NCBI GenBank assembly: GCA_905331475.1
Contig: CAJNYU010001944.1
Location: forward strand, 117,847 to 181,846
Length of the DNA stretch: 64,000 nt
Direction: 5' to 3'
Source: Rotaria socialis
Taxonomy: Eukaryota > Rotifera > Eurotatoria > Philodinida > Philodinidae
The notes under the pieces were generated by a model. That model was not told the origin of the DNA and did no database searches. It saw only the letters and a list, made by a program, of their open reading frames with translations. Made by a program: the position numbers and the translations under genes. This document shows, in pieces, positions 39,901-54,199 of this stretch. The number at the start of each line of letters is the position of its first letter. Positions within the stretch are counted from its first letter, which is position 1.

Positions 39901-42900
39901 TATAGTACTAACAATTTTCAATTGTTACTTCCGAAAATCATGCTTTAGAAAAAGTTGACTAATGAGAACATAGTACTTCATTCATTGTAGCCTATAAAAA
40001 ATACTTCACGGTAATAATACCTAAAATCTAAAAAAGAGTTGCCCTCTTAGGATCTCGAAGCTAAGAAGTTACCAGATTGATTTACTTTTTTCCGAAAGCT
40101 CATAGAAAACAATCATTTTCAACTTTATCTAGACTAACTCACACTTCCTTATCAGTTCACTGTAACGTTGAGCTGTATTTCGAATAGTTCTTTTGTATGT
40201 ATAAAGTCAAAATACAAATCCCATCGCTAGAAACTGTCAGCATTTGGGTTCAATACATTACACTTCAGACTTTATGAAAATGTAAAATGTAAAATCTACA
40301 ATTATTTTAATCCTTTCCTAGCCTATGTTACACTCAACACTAGAATTCGTCACAAGTCATATTTTTCGTGTCCTAAATTGGGACTATGTGTTTCATTTCG
40401 CACGGAAAACCAAGCACTACTTCATTATATTCATTCAATAACGCACTAATGGAACAAAACCATTGAATTCGAGCATCATTTTAATGACAACACAATCATA
40501 AAAGGTAAAGAAATGATGAAGAAAATAAAATCATTTTCTCAATTGTTTTTTCTTAGCTTTTGACATACGTATTGATGAGCAAAAGCAGCTGCTTCTCGCG
40601 AACGTCTGTCTTGTTCTTGTTTTTGAAGTTCAGTAAGATTATATAATTGAGCTGATTCAGTAGTTTGTGATGGAAGTCGATTCCAATTGTTTGCCTCAGG
40701 TACCTTATACATTGATGGTTGTGGTTGTTCTCGATATTTTTCTTGATATCGACGAATATTTTCTGCTCTAGAAAATTTTAAGAAAAATACAGATACTTTC
40801 TTTTCATTATTCTCTTTTTCTATATAAATAATTATTTTTACTGTTGTGCTTCAATATTAGCTTGCTGCTCTTTTTGGTAGGGAATTGATTGTTGAAATGT
40901 TAAAAATGGATCGATATCCATTGTTGATTGTTTTTTACTGTCCATCGGCTTTGCTAATTGATCAAAAATCATTTGTCTATTATTATTTATTTCGTGTTTT
41001 TTACGTAATTCTTGTTGTTCGAATTGACGTCTTTCGTCTTCTTCATGTTGTAAACGTATTTGTTCAGCTTGTTGAAATAATTTCAGACGTTCAAATTCGA
41101 TTTCACGTCTTTGTTGTTCAATGCGACGTTCTTCATCAATTTTTTCTTGTTGTTGTTTACCATGTGTTTGCATTGCTTGAGATAAACGTGTCATTAAATC
41201 ATTCGATTGTTGTTGTGCTAATGATATATTTGAAGGAAAATATGATGAATTATTGTTTGATGATGATGATTGAGATGAAAGATTACGTAATGAACGTTGC
41301 ACTTCATCATATACAAGAGGATTGGATTGTTGTTGATTTGTTGATGAAAAACTTCGTTGTAATTGTTGTTGTTGAAAAATTCTAACAGGATCATTGGCCA
41401 GATTTGATGAAAACATTGACGATAAGGATGATTGTTGAGAATTAAAATATGCTGCTGGTAATTGAGATGACATATTCGATGAAGATGATATTGGTTTTCT
41501 CTCATTTGTTGATACTGGCATTGATGTTTGTCTAGAGATTAAAAATAAAAAGATTCATTATTCTTTCTGAATTATTAAATTTAGATGTTCTATCGTTTTG
41601 TGTAAAGAGAATACTTTTAAAATTTCTAATTAATAGAACAGATCGTAGAAGATTATCTGATTAGCGTCAATATACAGTGACTTCCTGGGAGATTTTATGA
41701 ATATTCTATTTGTAAAAAAGGTTCATATCATATAGAAACCATTTCTGAACAAGATAGAATCGTTTCGATGTCATTCTAATCTATATTCAGAGAACCAAAA
41801 ACTCCAGATCACAGAAGTCTAAAATGCGTTTTTATATTATTCCCAAGGAGGAACAAACTGATTTTGGAAGTTGAAATCAACTTGAAATCACTTGAAATCA
41901 TTTGAAATCACACGAAATCATCCGTAATCACTTGAAATCGCTTGAAATCAAAAACTCCATATGAAATCATGAAATCAGTTTGTTCCCCCTTGATTATTCC
42001 TATAAAGATTTATATGAACTTATTACATTTTACATTGCGTGGGATCTTTTATAAACTAAGTAATGGCAGACCATGGAAAAACTTGTAGACATACTGTTTT
42101 ATTCAGAAATATTTTCTTCGTTCTCTTAGATATTTTTGAACAATATTTTTTTATAGAAACTACAATAGTGATTTTCCTGTAAGTTTCGTTATCCAGTGTC
42201 TTACGATATTTATTGTATCGAAAGCATTATTCTTATAACTTTGTGATCGATTATATACTGCAAATGTTCAACTCCTTATGTTTGAGAATACTTTTCCGCA
42301 TTATTCAAGTTATTTTTGTTTTACATTAAAAATTCCATTCAACTAGTCGATCAAGATGTACTTCTAATGAAGAATCAAGTGATCTATTGAATATAAGAAT
42401 AGTTTCATACAAAGAAAAAAATATATATACAAAGTTTTTCTCAGTCTCGGTTGGATGAAAATATGAAAAATGATATAGCTGGTATTACTCATCACAAGAA
42501 GATTATTTTACTGTTACCGATGTAGGATAGATTTCTTCACCTACTTCTTCAGAAACGCAATAAGAAACTAGATCGTACATTATAAACAGATACTATTTCT
42601 ATGAAGATTGTGATTATTTTTCTTAATCAGTTATGACCCATAGGAAGATTCAAGTCTATACCGTGACTATGCTAGAGGACCTTAATTCTTCTATCATTCC
42701 AACAGGTATGAAATGTAAACGAGACATTTTCTATTTCGATCAATCTACTATCATAACTTCTTGAAAAGGTTCTTTCCACATGAGAGCTGTCATGCTGATA
42801 AAACAAGTGACTTTAAAAGATCAAATAATAATCTCGATGGTCTTTAAATAAATTAGATCGAAGGATTTTTTCCTTACAATGTATTCTGAAAGCAAATATT

Positions 42901-45900
42901 AATCAATGTTGGTAGAAATGATATAGCTTATTAATCAATCAGAATTTGAAAATTAGTCTTCATTCTTGAAATTCGCATACAAGAAAACCTTTCATAGTAA
43001 CAAATTTACCTATTGAACATCGTTGAATGTTGCACATTTTGTCTCAGTTGGGATTGTTGCATGAGATAATCTTCGATATAGGCATTATTTGTTGTTGCTG
43101 ATGATGGGAGATGAAATTTTTGTGGTTCAGGTCCCATTGATTGTTGTTGTTGTTGTTTTTGTACAGGTGTAGATGGTAGTGATGAAACATCAGTACGAAA
43201 CGGTAAACGGCCTAATTCTTTTGTTAACTGTTGTATAGTTGAAAAGTGTGCTTCACCCAAACGTTTGACAGGCAAATTAACAGTAAAATATCCGGCAGCA
43301 AACCAACGTTCCATATCGGCTGATGAAAAAGGACCTTGTACTGTACTTTGAGGATCTTTATAATACCATTGTTTATCATCAATGTTGGCCGATGTTCGCT
43401 GCTGTGAAATAATAGGCACATTCGATGGGGTTGGCTCTATTGAAATAAGACGAGGCGTTGGATTCGCAGATATTGGTGGTGAATAATCATGATCCTAGAA
43501 AGAATTTAATAGAGAATTTATTATTCTATTGGCTTGAATTATTTATATACTTCAGCAAGAGTTGCTTCAACAACAGTTTTTGCCACATCACTATGATCAT
43601 AATCATCATCCCATGACGGAAGAAAATGTTGCACGGGAGGTGTTGGTTGAGAAACTAAAGTTTGCAAGAAAAGACAAAACAACAGAAAAATCAATCATAG
43701 AATTCCATAGAAAACAATTTTTACTAATAGGTTCAGGTGCAACAGAAGCATTAACAACTGTTGTATCTACTTTTGATGTTGGTTTTTCAGGTTGAATTTC
43801 TTCTTTCTGTCTGGATGAATCCTTTAAATTAAAAATAAATTTGAATGAAATAACAAAACAAGCAATAAAAGTAATATTTACAGAATTATGTTGTGATAAT
43901 GATTCATCAGATGCTGATTGTGATTGTGCTTTAAATTGTTCATTACTATTATTTTGTTGAATGGATGATGATCTAGTAAATGTTCCATCTTGTTCAAATG
44001 TTGCATTACTTAATTGATTATCATCATTATTGTCATCCATCCATTCAGGCATCCCTAAATCATACCAGGTTTCTTTCAATTAAATAAAAAACTAACGTTG
44101 CTAAAAAGGAAATTTATATAGCACAAGTGACTAGTAACTTTTTAACCTGACTAACTAAATCTAATCGATTCATGATGAAGGACAATTATTAAATTATTCT
44201 TACGATCTCGCTTAGGTTGCTGACGACGTGAATTAAAATCACGATCAGATGTCGATGAATTCGTTCGCCATCCACTACGTTGTTGATTTGATTCATAACT
44301 ATTCAATTGGCCTTAGAAGAAAAATAAATTAGATCTGGCATGAGAAGAAGAAAAATTCTTGTTGTAATACTAGGTCGATCGTCATTAGAATTCCATTTCT
44401 CATTTGATTTTGTGCGTTGCTCCATTGATCCACTACCACCGCCACGTTTGGTTTGTCCCCCCCGAGCTGTCCATGAACTTGAACCATTAACTGTTGTTGA
44501 TGTATCTTCATATTGTTGATTATTTTCATCGTCATCCCCTCGTGATCGACGCCAAACTTCTGATGTTTGCCGTGTACTTATACCACCACCACGACGAAAT
44601 GTTTGTGATTGTTCCCTAGAAGAAACGATTATAATATATGCATGTTCAATACAATGAAAATTTATCAAGATGAGACAAGTCTGATTTATTTATTACAGAA
44701 AGATTGAGAAAAATAAAAATTCAACAAGAGCTAAATAGGGGGCTAATATACATATATCATATATATTCTTGATAGATTGTTTTATCCTTACTCTGTATAT
44801 TTATGTCATTTAATTTTTGTATATAAGAAGAAAATATAATCACAGGGCAACATGTCATAAATAATTGCACTTTTTCAATTTGAATTATCACAAGTAATAT
44901 GATACGTTATTCATTAAGTATCCAATAAGTATTATTATTTTTAAATATACGAACTATCGCTTATGAACAAACAAGTAACAACTGTTTACTTCGACTCATC
45001 CATTCGATAGAATGCTGACTAAATTGCGATATCGGCCTGTTCTCATGGGCAATCCATATTTATGGAAAACTTAATCTTAAGAAATCTGTTCCAGGCCAAG
45101 TTTCTGTATAGAACTACAGCTACTGTTTCGTTGTAAAGAAGACGTAAGATTAACCAATCTACAGTTAGATAGAACACTAGACCGAAAAACTTACCGATCA
45201 TCAAAAGATCGTACTCGATTTGTAAATGATCCACCACGAGATTGATAGTTCCCACGTGACCATGAAGACGAAGTCGACGATGCTGATGGTTCATCACCAG
45301 TATTTTCATTTTCACCGTTATCATCTGAATTATTATTATTATTATTATTGTTACTACTAGCACGATTTGGTCCATAATTATGATCACGTCCACCGCGACC
45401 TCTTGAACCACCTCGGCCATTTGATACTGAACCACCACCACCACCTCGATTACTTCGCGTATCTTGTTGTGATTGTTGAGAATTATGTCCAGCACGACCA
45501 GCACCACCCGGTGTTCGACCAGATATATAGCTTGATAATGCATTCATTTTAGCCTAATATAAAATACATTCCTTTAGTTTTATTTATTTTACAATAACAA
45601 CAAGAAAATACTTACAGTTTCTTCTGAAGTGGGTGGAGTTAGTGATAAAGGATCCATTATATTTGGACGAAAAACACTTTCAACATCTTTTAAATTTTCC
45701 ATGATTTCATTTTTTACAGTTTCACTTAAACGTTCAGAAACATTAACACGTAATGCTAATATTTCATCTTTCGAATAACGATATTTTGTTGCCGAAAACT
45801 TAAAAATATTTCCACTTCCACTGGACGATGGCGCCGGCGTTGCTGGATCAGGTGTTGATAATGCTCGAAGCCTATGAATAGAAGAAGAAAAAAATAACAT

Positions 45901-45996
45901 GAACTTTCTGTCTCAATAAATAGACATGTTCACCAACCATTCTGGTCCAAAATTTAATGGCTGCGTAGCATGCTGAGCGACAGTAGATGAAGCCAT
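36978..45996 (-). CDS. GIGYF: GIGYF-type GYF-domain translational repressor
   Basis: Seventeen exons join in phase to 1285 residues (human GIGYF2 has about 1300): 45996-45938, 45871-45616, 45553-45195, 44615-44371, 44311-44204, 44072-43882, 43821-43725, 43654-43551, 43494-43010, 41531-40842, 40767-40569, 39624-39400, 39229-39122, 39062-38863, 37634-37444, 37373-37228, 37172-36978. The N terminus LNFGPEWLRAL and the 4EHP-binding motif YRYSKDEIL are family hallmarks. An RGG/Asn-rich region follows. GMPEWMDD...TFEQDGTF matches the DDX6-binding site. The GYF domain (about residues 515-565) has WYYKDPQ, QGPF and RWFAAGYF, binding proline-rich partners. After it come a Gln/Glu/Arg coiled coil and a Lys-rich end. 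GIGYF with 4EHP blocks cap-dependent translation of targeted or stalled mRNAs in the cytoplasm. The last coding donor (GTTGAT) is weak. Confidence 0.93.
41844..41992. mobile_element. Miniature element (149 bp) with GAAATCA repeats in GIGYF intron 9
   Basis: The left end CAAGGAGGAACAAACTGATT and the reverse complement of the right end, CAAGGGGGAACAAACTGATT, match at 19 of 20 positions. The flanks are a perfect 8-bp duplication attattcc (41836-41843 and 41993-42000). The interior is almost entirely tandem copies of a decamer close to CTTGAAATCA (about eight, 41871-41950). There is no coding capacity. The 8-bp duplication suggests hAT, but the ends differ from the other two elements, so it belongs to a separate family. 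Confidence 0.85.
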
Positions 45997-48900
45997 TTTT
46001 TTTCAATTTTCAAAGCAAAACAAAATAAAATATAGTCAATTTAAAATCGATAACAGTGAGCAAAATCTGAAATAATCGTTAATATAGAAAATAAACAAAT
46101 CAATAATCATCAAATAAGAAATTCAATTTACTGAGATTATTTATTACAAACAATAAATAATAAAAGAATGAAAAGTTTGAGAAAAAGTTGAATCGAAAAA
46201 CATTATTATTATTCTTTATCTTGGTATTGTTTTGCATGTCATTTATTTTATTTATTATTTAAGAGAAAGAAATATATGAAGATTCCACAGTTTACTTCGA
46301 ACGATCAAAAAAATAACAACGGATTTTATTTGGTCGAATAGAAATAAGAAAACAACGAAAAGACAAAAAAAAAGTATGTATGTATAAGTGAAAGATAGTG
46401 TCGGTGACTGAACGAAAGGTGTCGCCATTTAACAGCCATAGATCTTTTTACTATTGAATTGTTGATAAAAAAAAATCGATATTCTATAATTTAGATCAAT
46501 TTTCCATATAATATTATTACCTTTTTTCTGTAGTAAACAGATTTTATATAGGAAAAAAACTTTAACTAAATATATATTTGATAATTGATATTAGTTATTG
46601 ATAAAAATATCAAGTTAAATATATACAAGTAAAAAAATTAATTATTAAAAAGGAAAATCACTCAACTTGACAATTAAGTATCATGATGATCAATAATTTG
46701 AGTATTTTCAACCTATAAATAGAAAAAGTCTAATGCTTTTAGTTATTAGAATGTCAACAAAACTCTAGACCAGGAAAAAACAAAAGACAAAATATGAACA
46801 ACATGCGATTTCAAATCGAAAAGAAAACCTTCTAATTTGAACATTTTTCGATTTCAATGTTCAATGCTTTCGCAATAAATGCAGATAAACTTAGAAAACT
46901 AACATGTCTTTTTTTGGCTTGCTTAAAATAATAAGTGCACCTTGCAAGAAATTTTTATGATAGTGTCAAATTTGACTCCTTCGTTTTTAATATTCAAGTA
47001 TATGAAAATAATTATCCATGTATGAGACTATTTAGATAAACTTTTTAAAAAAACCACACATGAATATATCAAAATTCAAATAATAAAATTATAAGAATTG
47101 CATATTTTATAGTAACTATCATTACATTGATCAACTAGTAAAATATACGAAGTAGATATTGACATCATAGTTGGTCCAATGACAAAATCTTCAGCAGTCT
47201 GTGCTCAACTGAAATTTTCGCTACTGATGTTTTTCAAGTTAGCTAACGGTTGTTTTTTTCATCGTTGGTATGATTGAATAGCGAATGATTAGGACAATTA
47301 ATACTTATTGTAAAGATTTTAATAAATTTATAGAATAAAATGCTGGAAACTATTGAAATTATAATTATTTGAATTGATCACCTAATGTTGAAAGCAATGG
47401 AAAACATAGTATTCATCGATGAGCATTACTTATATTTATAACATATGTAACAAAAAAACAACATAGTTCAATTTTTAATTTATTTTAAAAATATTGAAAT
47501 AATACATAGTTAAACGAAACTATAAATAGTTCGTACCAGTTTTAAGACAAAGAAAATCCATGATAGCAAGCGGCTTTACGCACGAAATCTTTACAGAGTA
47601 TATTTATCTTTGAGAAGTACTCTTGTCTAGTAATGATGATAAAGTTAAAAATGGCGTAAAGAATGGGATGTTTCAATATTCTTGAGAGTGATTAAATAAA
47701 ACTAATCGATAGACACAAAAGTTCTACAATATTTAATTTCACATTGAAGAGATTGTTTTTTTTCTTTTTTTGAATAATTTATCGACTATTTTTGATCTAT
47801 TAAATAGATTTTACATTGTATCAATTCAAATAAAACAAATTTTCAACTGAAAAAAGAAAGTTTTATTAGTAACTGAAAAATTTTCCAAGTTCCTTCAACA
47901 TTACTACTATGCATATCTGTTATTTTCATTTTTTGCTCAATTGAAACTTTTCTTTGATAATAACTTTTAATTGACAGATTTCATAAAGGAAGCTTAACCA
48001 TTGATGAGTTACTTTTGCCTTAAGACTATTATATCACGCAGAACTTAGTGATCTATAAATCGCTTGAAAGGATTTCAGACTCATAGTTTACTGTCATACA
48101 AAAAGACTGTTCTACGCTAGACTTTGAATAATTGCTGTCCGTTTACTTTCGGAAAACTTGTATCCGTAAGTTGATTTAAAATTGAGCTCAATTGTGACTT
48201 TTCTCTTAAAGCATGAATATGGTTCAAATGTCATCGTAGCATCACATCATCAAGATAGACTAAATAGAACATCACCTCCAATATAATCAGCGTTATTATA
48301 TTTCATTTAACATAATCTGTCGCTATAAAAAGAAATAAACAACATAAATAAATAAATTTAGAATTTGTTTCTCAAATTTAAATTATACTATCATAGAATT
48401 GCCATTGATCATTAGCTTTCATATATATTTATTAATTTTTTTCATGAAATTTAGTCATGGATCAATAGTAAACTGATTTCATCTAAAAACTGATTCAATC
48501 ATTTATGTCCATCGATATTTTTCACACAAAATCAGCAAAAATAAACTATACAATTTATCATTATAATTAATCAAATATATTTATATCTATTGATTTAGTG
48601 AATGTCATCATGGAGTGTAAATATATGATTAGAATTGAATATTATTCAGATTCATTTTATATTTAAATTGATAAGGTCTTTTCTTATTCAAATGACCCAA
48701 TTGCATTTGATAATATCTCTTGAGAATTCTTTCTATTGCCTTTGGGTCTATCATAATCACCATCATCATCATCGTCGTCGTTATTGTGTGACAATAGGTA
48801 ATCTCTTGGAATATATATATATATTTTTTTTTTTCTTTTTTTTGATAAGAAATCAATTGTGTATAGTCGAAATCAATTATTATCATTCTATGGTGTGATG

Positions 48901-49447
48901 ATGACGATGAAGTAATCAACAAACAGAAAAGTTCATTCGAGCAGAAAATTGATCATATTATACAGGTAGAAGAAATAGGTAAATCTTCGCCTAAAACAAT
49001 CAACATAGCGTGTCGTTAATTGTAGTAATAATATTTGAGTTTTCGTTTTTCTTTCCCTATGCAGTCGGTCTCTTACCTTTTTATTAATCTCGTCGCGTGT
49101 GTCTAACTGCTTGCTCTATAAGCACAAAATTGATCGTCATTATGTTCACGATGAATTATTACAGACGAGAAAGAATAAAAATAAGCAATGATGATGACGT
49201 CTCTCAGCAATTATACGATAACATAGACTGACCTTTTTTGTTCTTTTTTTAATGTGACTAAATAGATGATAAAGAAACAAAGCAATATCTATAAAGTATA
49301 TATTGAAATACTTAGCTAATTCATTGAATTATATTTGTATAAATGAAAAGAAGAAAAAGAGAAAAAAAACAAATCATAGCAACACAATAGGAAATTCTCT
49401 CTGTATACATAAAGTTTCAAAAGAAGAGAAGAAAAAACTTTATGTTT
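45997..49447. other. 3.4-kb gap upstream of GIGYF
   Basis: AT-rich. Contains the GIGYF leader and promoter at the left and the 3' region of the Rax-type gene at the right. No coding exon, RNA gene or mobile element is supported. Confidence 0.5.
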
Positions 49448-50740
49448 TTATACACCTTGAGGCCATACAAGATGGTTTTTTGCATGATTTGTTGTTCCAA
49501 TAATGGCACTCATATATTCTTTGGCTTTGATACGTAAATGAGCAAAAGAATCAGCATTATTATTTGTGTCATTTAGAGCCTCATTGGGATCGGAACAGAA
49601 TGAACCATATGGATGATGTAGTGGTGCTGTTGGATAGGATGGTGCTGGATAAAGTGTTGATACATTACAGTTTGTTGGAAAAAATGGCATATCACCATGA
49701 TTATTTGAACCATTGTTATTGGAACAATATGATGAATTCGATGTTGAAAATGGTGTAACAAGCCATGGATCCATTGATAATGTTGATGGCACCGATGATG
49801 AACACGATGGAGATGACGAAGATGCATTTGTAATATTTCTAGATGTTACTGGAAAACTTGACATCGGAAAATCTGGATTGATATTTAATGTATTTGTTTC
49901 TGCTTTTTCTTGTCGACGCCATTTAGCACGACGATTTTGAAACCTAAAATAAAATTATGTTTAAGCTTTATCTGCATTCATTTTAATTCGATAGTTTTTG
50001 GATTATGTGATTAATTCTATTTTTTGAAATGCTTTGTAAAGTTAGAAGATCATGACATTTCTTACCATACTTGTACTCGTACTTCAGGTAAACTAATTTT
50101 GCCTGCTAATTCTTCTCGATTGTATACATCGGGATAATCTAAAAAAAAACAAAATCAGACAAATCTAATGGAAAGATTAGAATGACTTACGAGATTTTTC
50201 AAATGCTCGCTCCAGTTCATGCAGCTGAAATGTTGTAAAGGTCGTACGATTTCGACGATGTTTTTTTTTTGAACTATGTTGATTATTTGTTGAACAATGG
50301 TCATTACTATCATTGTCATCGTCTAAATCGGCGAGATCATCTTCTGAATTTCCATTACTTTTACTATTACTTAATGCATCTGTTTCATCACTAATACGAC
50401 GAGCAGATTTTACAACTTTGAAAAGTAAAACAAAGAAATAAGAAGAATTTTGATTTTCTGTTTCTTTATGTACAATGAAACACTTACTATCAGGATAATG
50501 TTCATTTGAAGTTCGTTTCTTACTTCGATGATGAAATTCTAATTGTGATGGTATAAGATGGGACGAAAATGGATGCTGTTGTTGTTGTTGTTGCTGATAA
50601 TGATTATCATTATTTCGAATACCCAAAATGGCTTCAATTGAATGAATTGCTTTCAAATTATTTGGATCTAATAAATCATCACTTGTTGTTGCTATCATAG
50701 GTATTGAATGCGCTGTTGTTTTAGTTTTGCCACTTTTCAT
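49448..50740 (-). CDS. RAX: Rax/Rx-type paired-like homeodomain transcription factor
   Basis: Four exons (50740-50488, 50415-50191, 50138-50066, 49943-49448) give 348 residues. An N-terminal octapeptide (HSIEAILGI), typical of Rx proteins, is followed by a polyglutamine run and an acidic stretch. The homeodomain starts [20 protein letters not shown], continues [20 protein letters not shown] and ends [17 protein letters not shown], with Gln at position 50 as in paired-like factors. Introns cut it after EKS and inside the WFQNRR tryptophan codon. The C terminus carries an OAR motif ([15 protein letters not shown]). Octapeptide, homeodomain and OAR together define Rax. In animals Rax acts in anterior brain and photoreceptor specification. 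The Ser/Asn/Tyr-rich region between homeodomain and OAR is divergent. Confidence 0.93.
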
Positions 50741-53700
50741 TCTAGATAATTTCTTTCTTCTAGTATGAAAATAGTCGTAATAATAATGATGGTTTTCTTT
50801 TCTCTATACCGTTTTATTCTTTATTAGTCTGTTGTTTTTTTAAATTTATTTAATGAATAATCTAATAATGACCGCGGTGAATAGGTTAGTTATGTATGAC
50901 GATGAAGAATATAAAGAACGTGAAATGAGCAGAAAGAGAGAAGAAGCAAAACACTAATCAATAACGTCACTCTTTTTTCTTTACTTGTTCTTTCTGGTTA
51001 TTTTCTCTCTCTCTCTCTCGTTATTTTTCTATTCGTCAAAAAAGCGACGACAGGACGAATAATAGTAAAGGTGGTGAATGTAATTATAGCCTAATATGAC
51101 CAATGAATAAGATGTAGCCAATCAATTTAGTTCATTAGTATGGCTTTGAAAAAAATCGACCGATTTATTCCAGAAAAAACGACGAAAGAGGTTTAACAAT
51201 ACTTAAATCTTCTATAAGAGATTTAATACAAGTACAATAGAATCTTATTTCATCATCTTTTTTCTTCTTCTTCTTATATCTGTACCCGTAAGCATTTTGA
51301 AATGGATCAAAAACACAAAATTTTGTCAAGATAACTCATATTTTCAATGATTACATTATATTTTGTCATGCTTTTATTTTATAATTGTTTCATACAAGAA
51401 ATAAGAATTAAATTATAAGAAACTATTCCTATAGACAGTCCTAACTATGATACATTTAGTAAGATATGTGATTTTATGTCAATTAAAATTGAACACAGAG
51501 TATGGTATTAATTAAGATTTCTTTCTGAGTATTCCTTATGAATAACTTCTAATGCATTCTAAAATGTTTGTTAGATACTTTTTATTGAAATATTCATATT
51601 TATTGACATTATTAGCCAAATTTTAATTACAGAAATAATGAGTATACTTGTGTTTATTCTAATACGTAAACGACTAGCGTGACATTTCTATTCGTGGCTG
51701 TAAACAAATGATTTTGAGTTTTCTTTTTTCCTGACATTTGTTTTCTTTGGGAAGAAGTCAGAATGTGAGGAAAATCTGTAGTTATTATGTTTTTTTTTTT
51801 ACATTGAAAATAGAATTATAAAGACCAATAGAAATTATATTAAAAAGTACTTAATAGAGTTTAAATAAAGTATTCAAATAAGAGACTATTAATAATCTCA
51901 AGTTGAATACACAACCTTGTCATTTACAGTTAATTTATAATGAATATCATGATTTTCTATCATTCTAGGTAGGCAGGTAGTCATTTATTTTGATCGCAAC
52001 ATTACACGTCGTGTTAGATGGATTCATGAATCAAAGTCATTTCGTGCTAAATGACTTATTGCAATATATCAATACTTCCACTAAATATTATTTTGTATTG
52101 ATTTCCATAAGTAAAAGTATTAGAATTTCAATGACACGGTGAAAAAAAGAAATTTTTAAACGATTCTTTTTATACAATCACATATCTCTGGAGAAAAATG
52201 AAATAAATTTAAATATCTCTCTGGATGCAGTAATATCTTTATTCCATAAAAAATGTTCCCTGATGATCACTTAAGTAAAATAGATAGATAATACATCATC
52301 ATGATTTGATTGTCTGTATTTAATTTTGATCAAATTAGTCGTTCTTTCTTTCTTTCTTTTTCTCTCAATGACCAAATTAGACTTCTTTTCAAATAGAGAA
52401 ATACAAGTAGACCAGCATTCTTAAACACCGTTACATCTGCCATCATACATAGAGATTGAGTGGGTGACTTTTCTCTTTTGATGTGGCATATTCTATTCGT
52501 TCTATTCTAATTAGCGGTTTCTGTAACGACAGCAGAAGCAACTCACTTTTCTTATTTTTTTCTCTTCTCTAGTGCCCGCTGTGAAAAGTCAATTAGCTTG
52601 AACGAGTCTTCGAAATTAACTCACTTCTTTCATCGTCAAAAGGAGGACGTAAAAAAATCAAATGGCATGAGGACGAACCAACGAAGACAGAAAAAAAGAA
52701 TCTTGTCTTTGTCAATTACCCTCATCATTAAGTTAGTTCACATCTTTTGAAAAATTAATATAAAGCTTTTCTCACCTGATTATGCTATCTATAGCGTTAA
52801 TCATGACATGAAAATAAAAGAATTTCATCAACATGCAACCTACCTACATAATCTGTTCATTGAATAAGAAAAATATTTTCGGACTATGCTCATGCTTTTT
52901 TTTCCCTTTGCTTATTTCTAACCCATAAGAATAGAAAGAAGACTCATATGTATGTCTGCTTGAACGAATTTTTAATTAAATGGCAAAGAAGAAAAAAAAC
53001 GAGTGTAAAGTCTATTGGTTCATTTAATCATTAGCCATTTTGTTACTTTTCTACTGTCAACGATAATTTCCTGACATGATGTGTGATTTTATATCTTGGT
53101 TAATAATAGAGCGAAACAAGAAGATTAAATTCACTACTCTAATCGAATATTCACTTTCTCTTACTTAGCGATTTGCTAACAGAATTAACCACGAAAAGTC
53201 TTTCAATGACAGTGCACATAGATGTGTGATCCCTCTCTCGCTGACTCTCCATTCACTCCCATAATGATCACACATACATATGTATATGTGTGTTGGGGTC
53301 AATTATCATCAAATTGACATGTTGTCTTCATATACTTATTTCCTTATAATCATTGTCAAAGTGAAAAGATCAGATGATATTTATGGCCTTTTTATCGAAT
53401 TATGTCACTAAAGATGGTCATGATGTGAGAATGGGTTTTTTCTTCTTCTTTACTTTTGAATTTCAAAAGGTCGAAGATTTTTATCGGCTGTCAATTGTTT
53501 TTATGAAGAGACATTTGATTGAAGAAAAGAAAAAAAGGAGCAACTCAATTAAATTGAATTGATTGAAGAACTTCTATGGTACAGACAGGTACTTCAAAGA
53601 AACACACTTAGTTGTTTTTTGTTAAATCGAATTTGGTAGTAAACATAAGCTCACGTCAGTGGGATTTTTTAAAAATCGAATGAACAATTACCTTTCGTTA

Positions 53701-54199
53701 CAGACTTTCCATACCAAAATAAATTATTAAAATAATATTACGAAATTCAGAATTATAAGTATTCTCTACAAATTGTTTTCTTGGAATTTGAATATTTATT
53801 TTACGCGATATACCGACAAGCAGACAACGAATACGATAAATACTTATGACAAAGGAAAAAATATCATCCAAGACTATCTACATTGATTGGATAGTTTTAA
53901 AATCTGAATATATTTTTCGACGGGGAATATCTGTTATCAAAGATTGATTTAACTCACGTTAAACTGAATTATCAATTCGGACTAATGAAAGTCTAAGAGA
54001 ATTTCGATTTGAATATTTTATGATTTTAAAGGAAAACATGAATTTATTGTTACAAGCTCTGAATGAAATAAAAATAGTACAACACGAAAATTAACGAAGT
54101 GTTACAAACATATTTTAAGGGCATGCAATTGCTTGAACGTATGCTGTCATTAATATTCTTTTAAGGGAAACAAAAATTAATTTCATTTAAATAGTTTAA
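50741..54199. other. 3.5-kb gap upstream of the Rax-type gene
   Basis: Presumed Rax regulatory DNA, with a (CT)n run near 51006-51020. Otherwise AT-rich without coding exons. Contains no structure I can assign. Confidence 0.5.

Noticed and set aside
40885..41385. Long plus-strand open frame (166 codons)
   Set aside because: Lies opposite GIGYF exon 10; its Val/Phe/His-rich sequence is the antisense of Gln-rich coding DNA.
41871..41950. CTTGAAATCA array considered as a CRISPR array or satellite
   Set aside because: Units are contiguous with no spacers, and the array sits inside a short element bounded by inverted ends and a target duplication.
45043..45543. Long minus-strand open frame rich in Val and Ile
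   Set aside because: It is another frame of GIGYF exon 3 and its intron; the RGG/Asn-rich frame fits the family and the splice phases.
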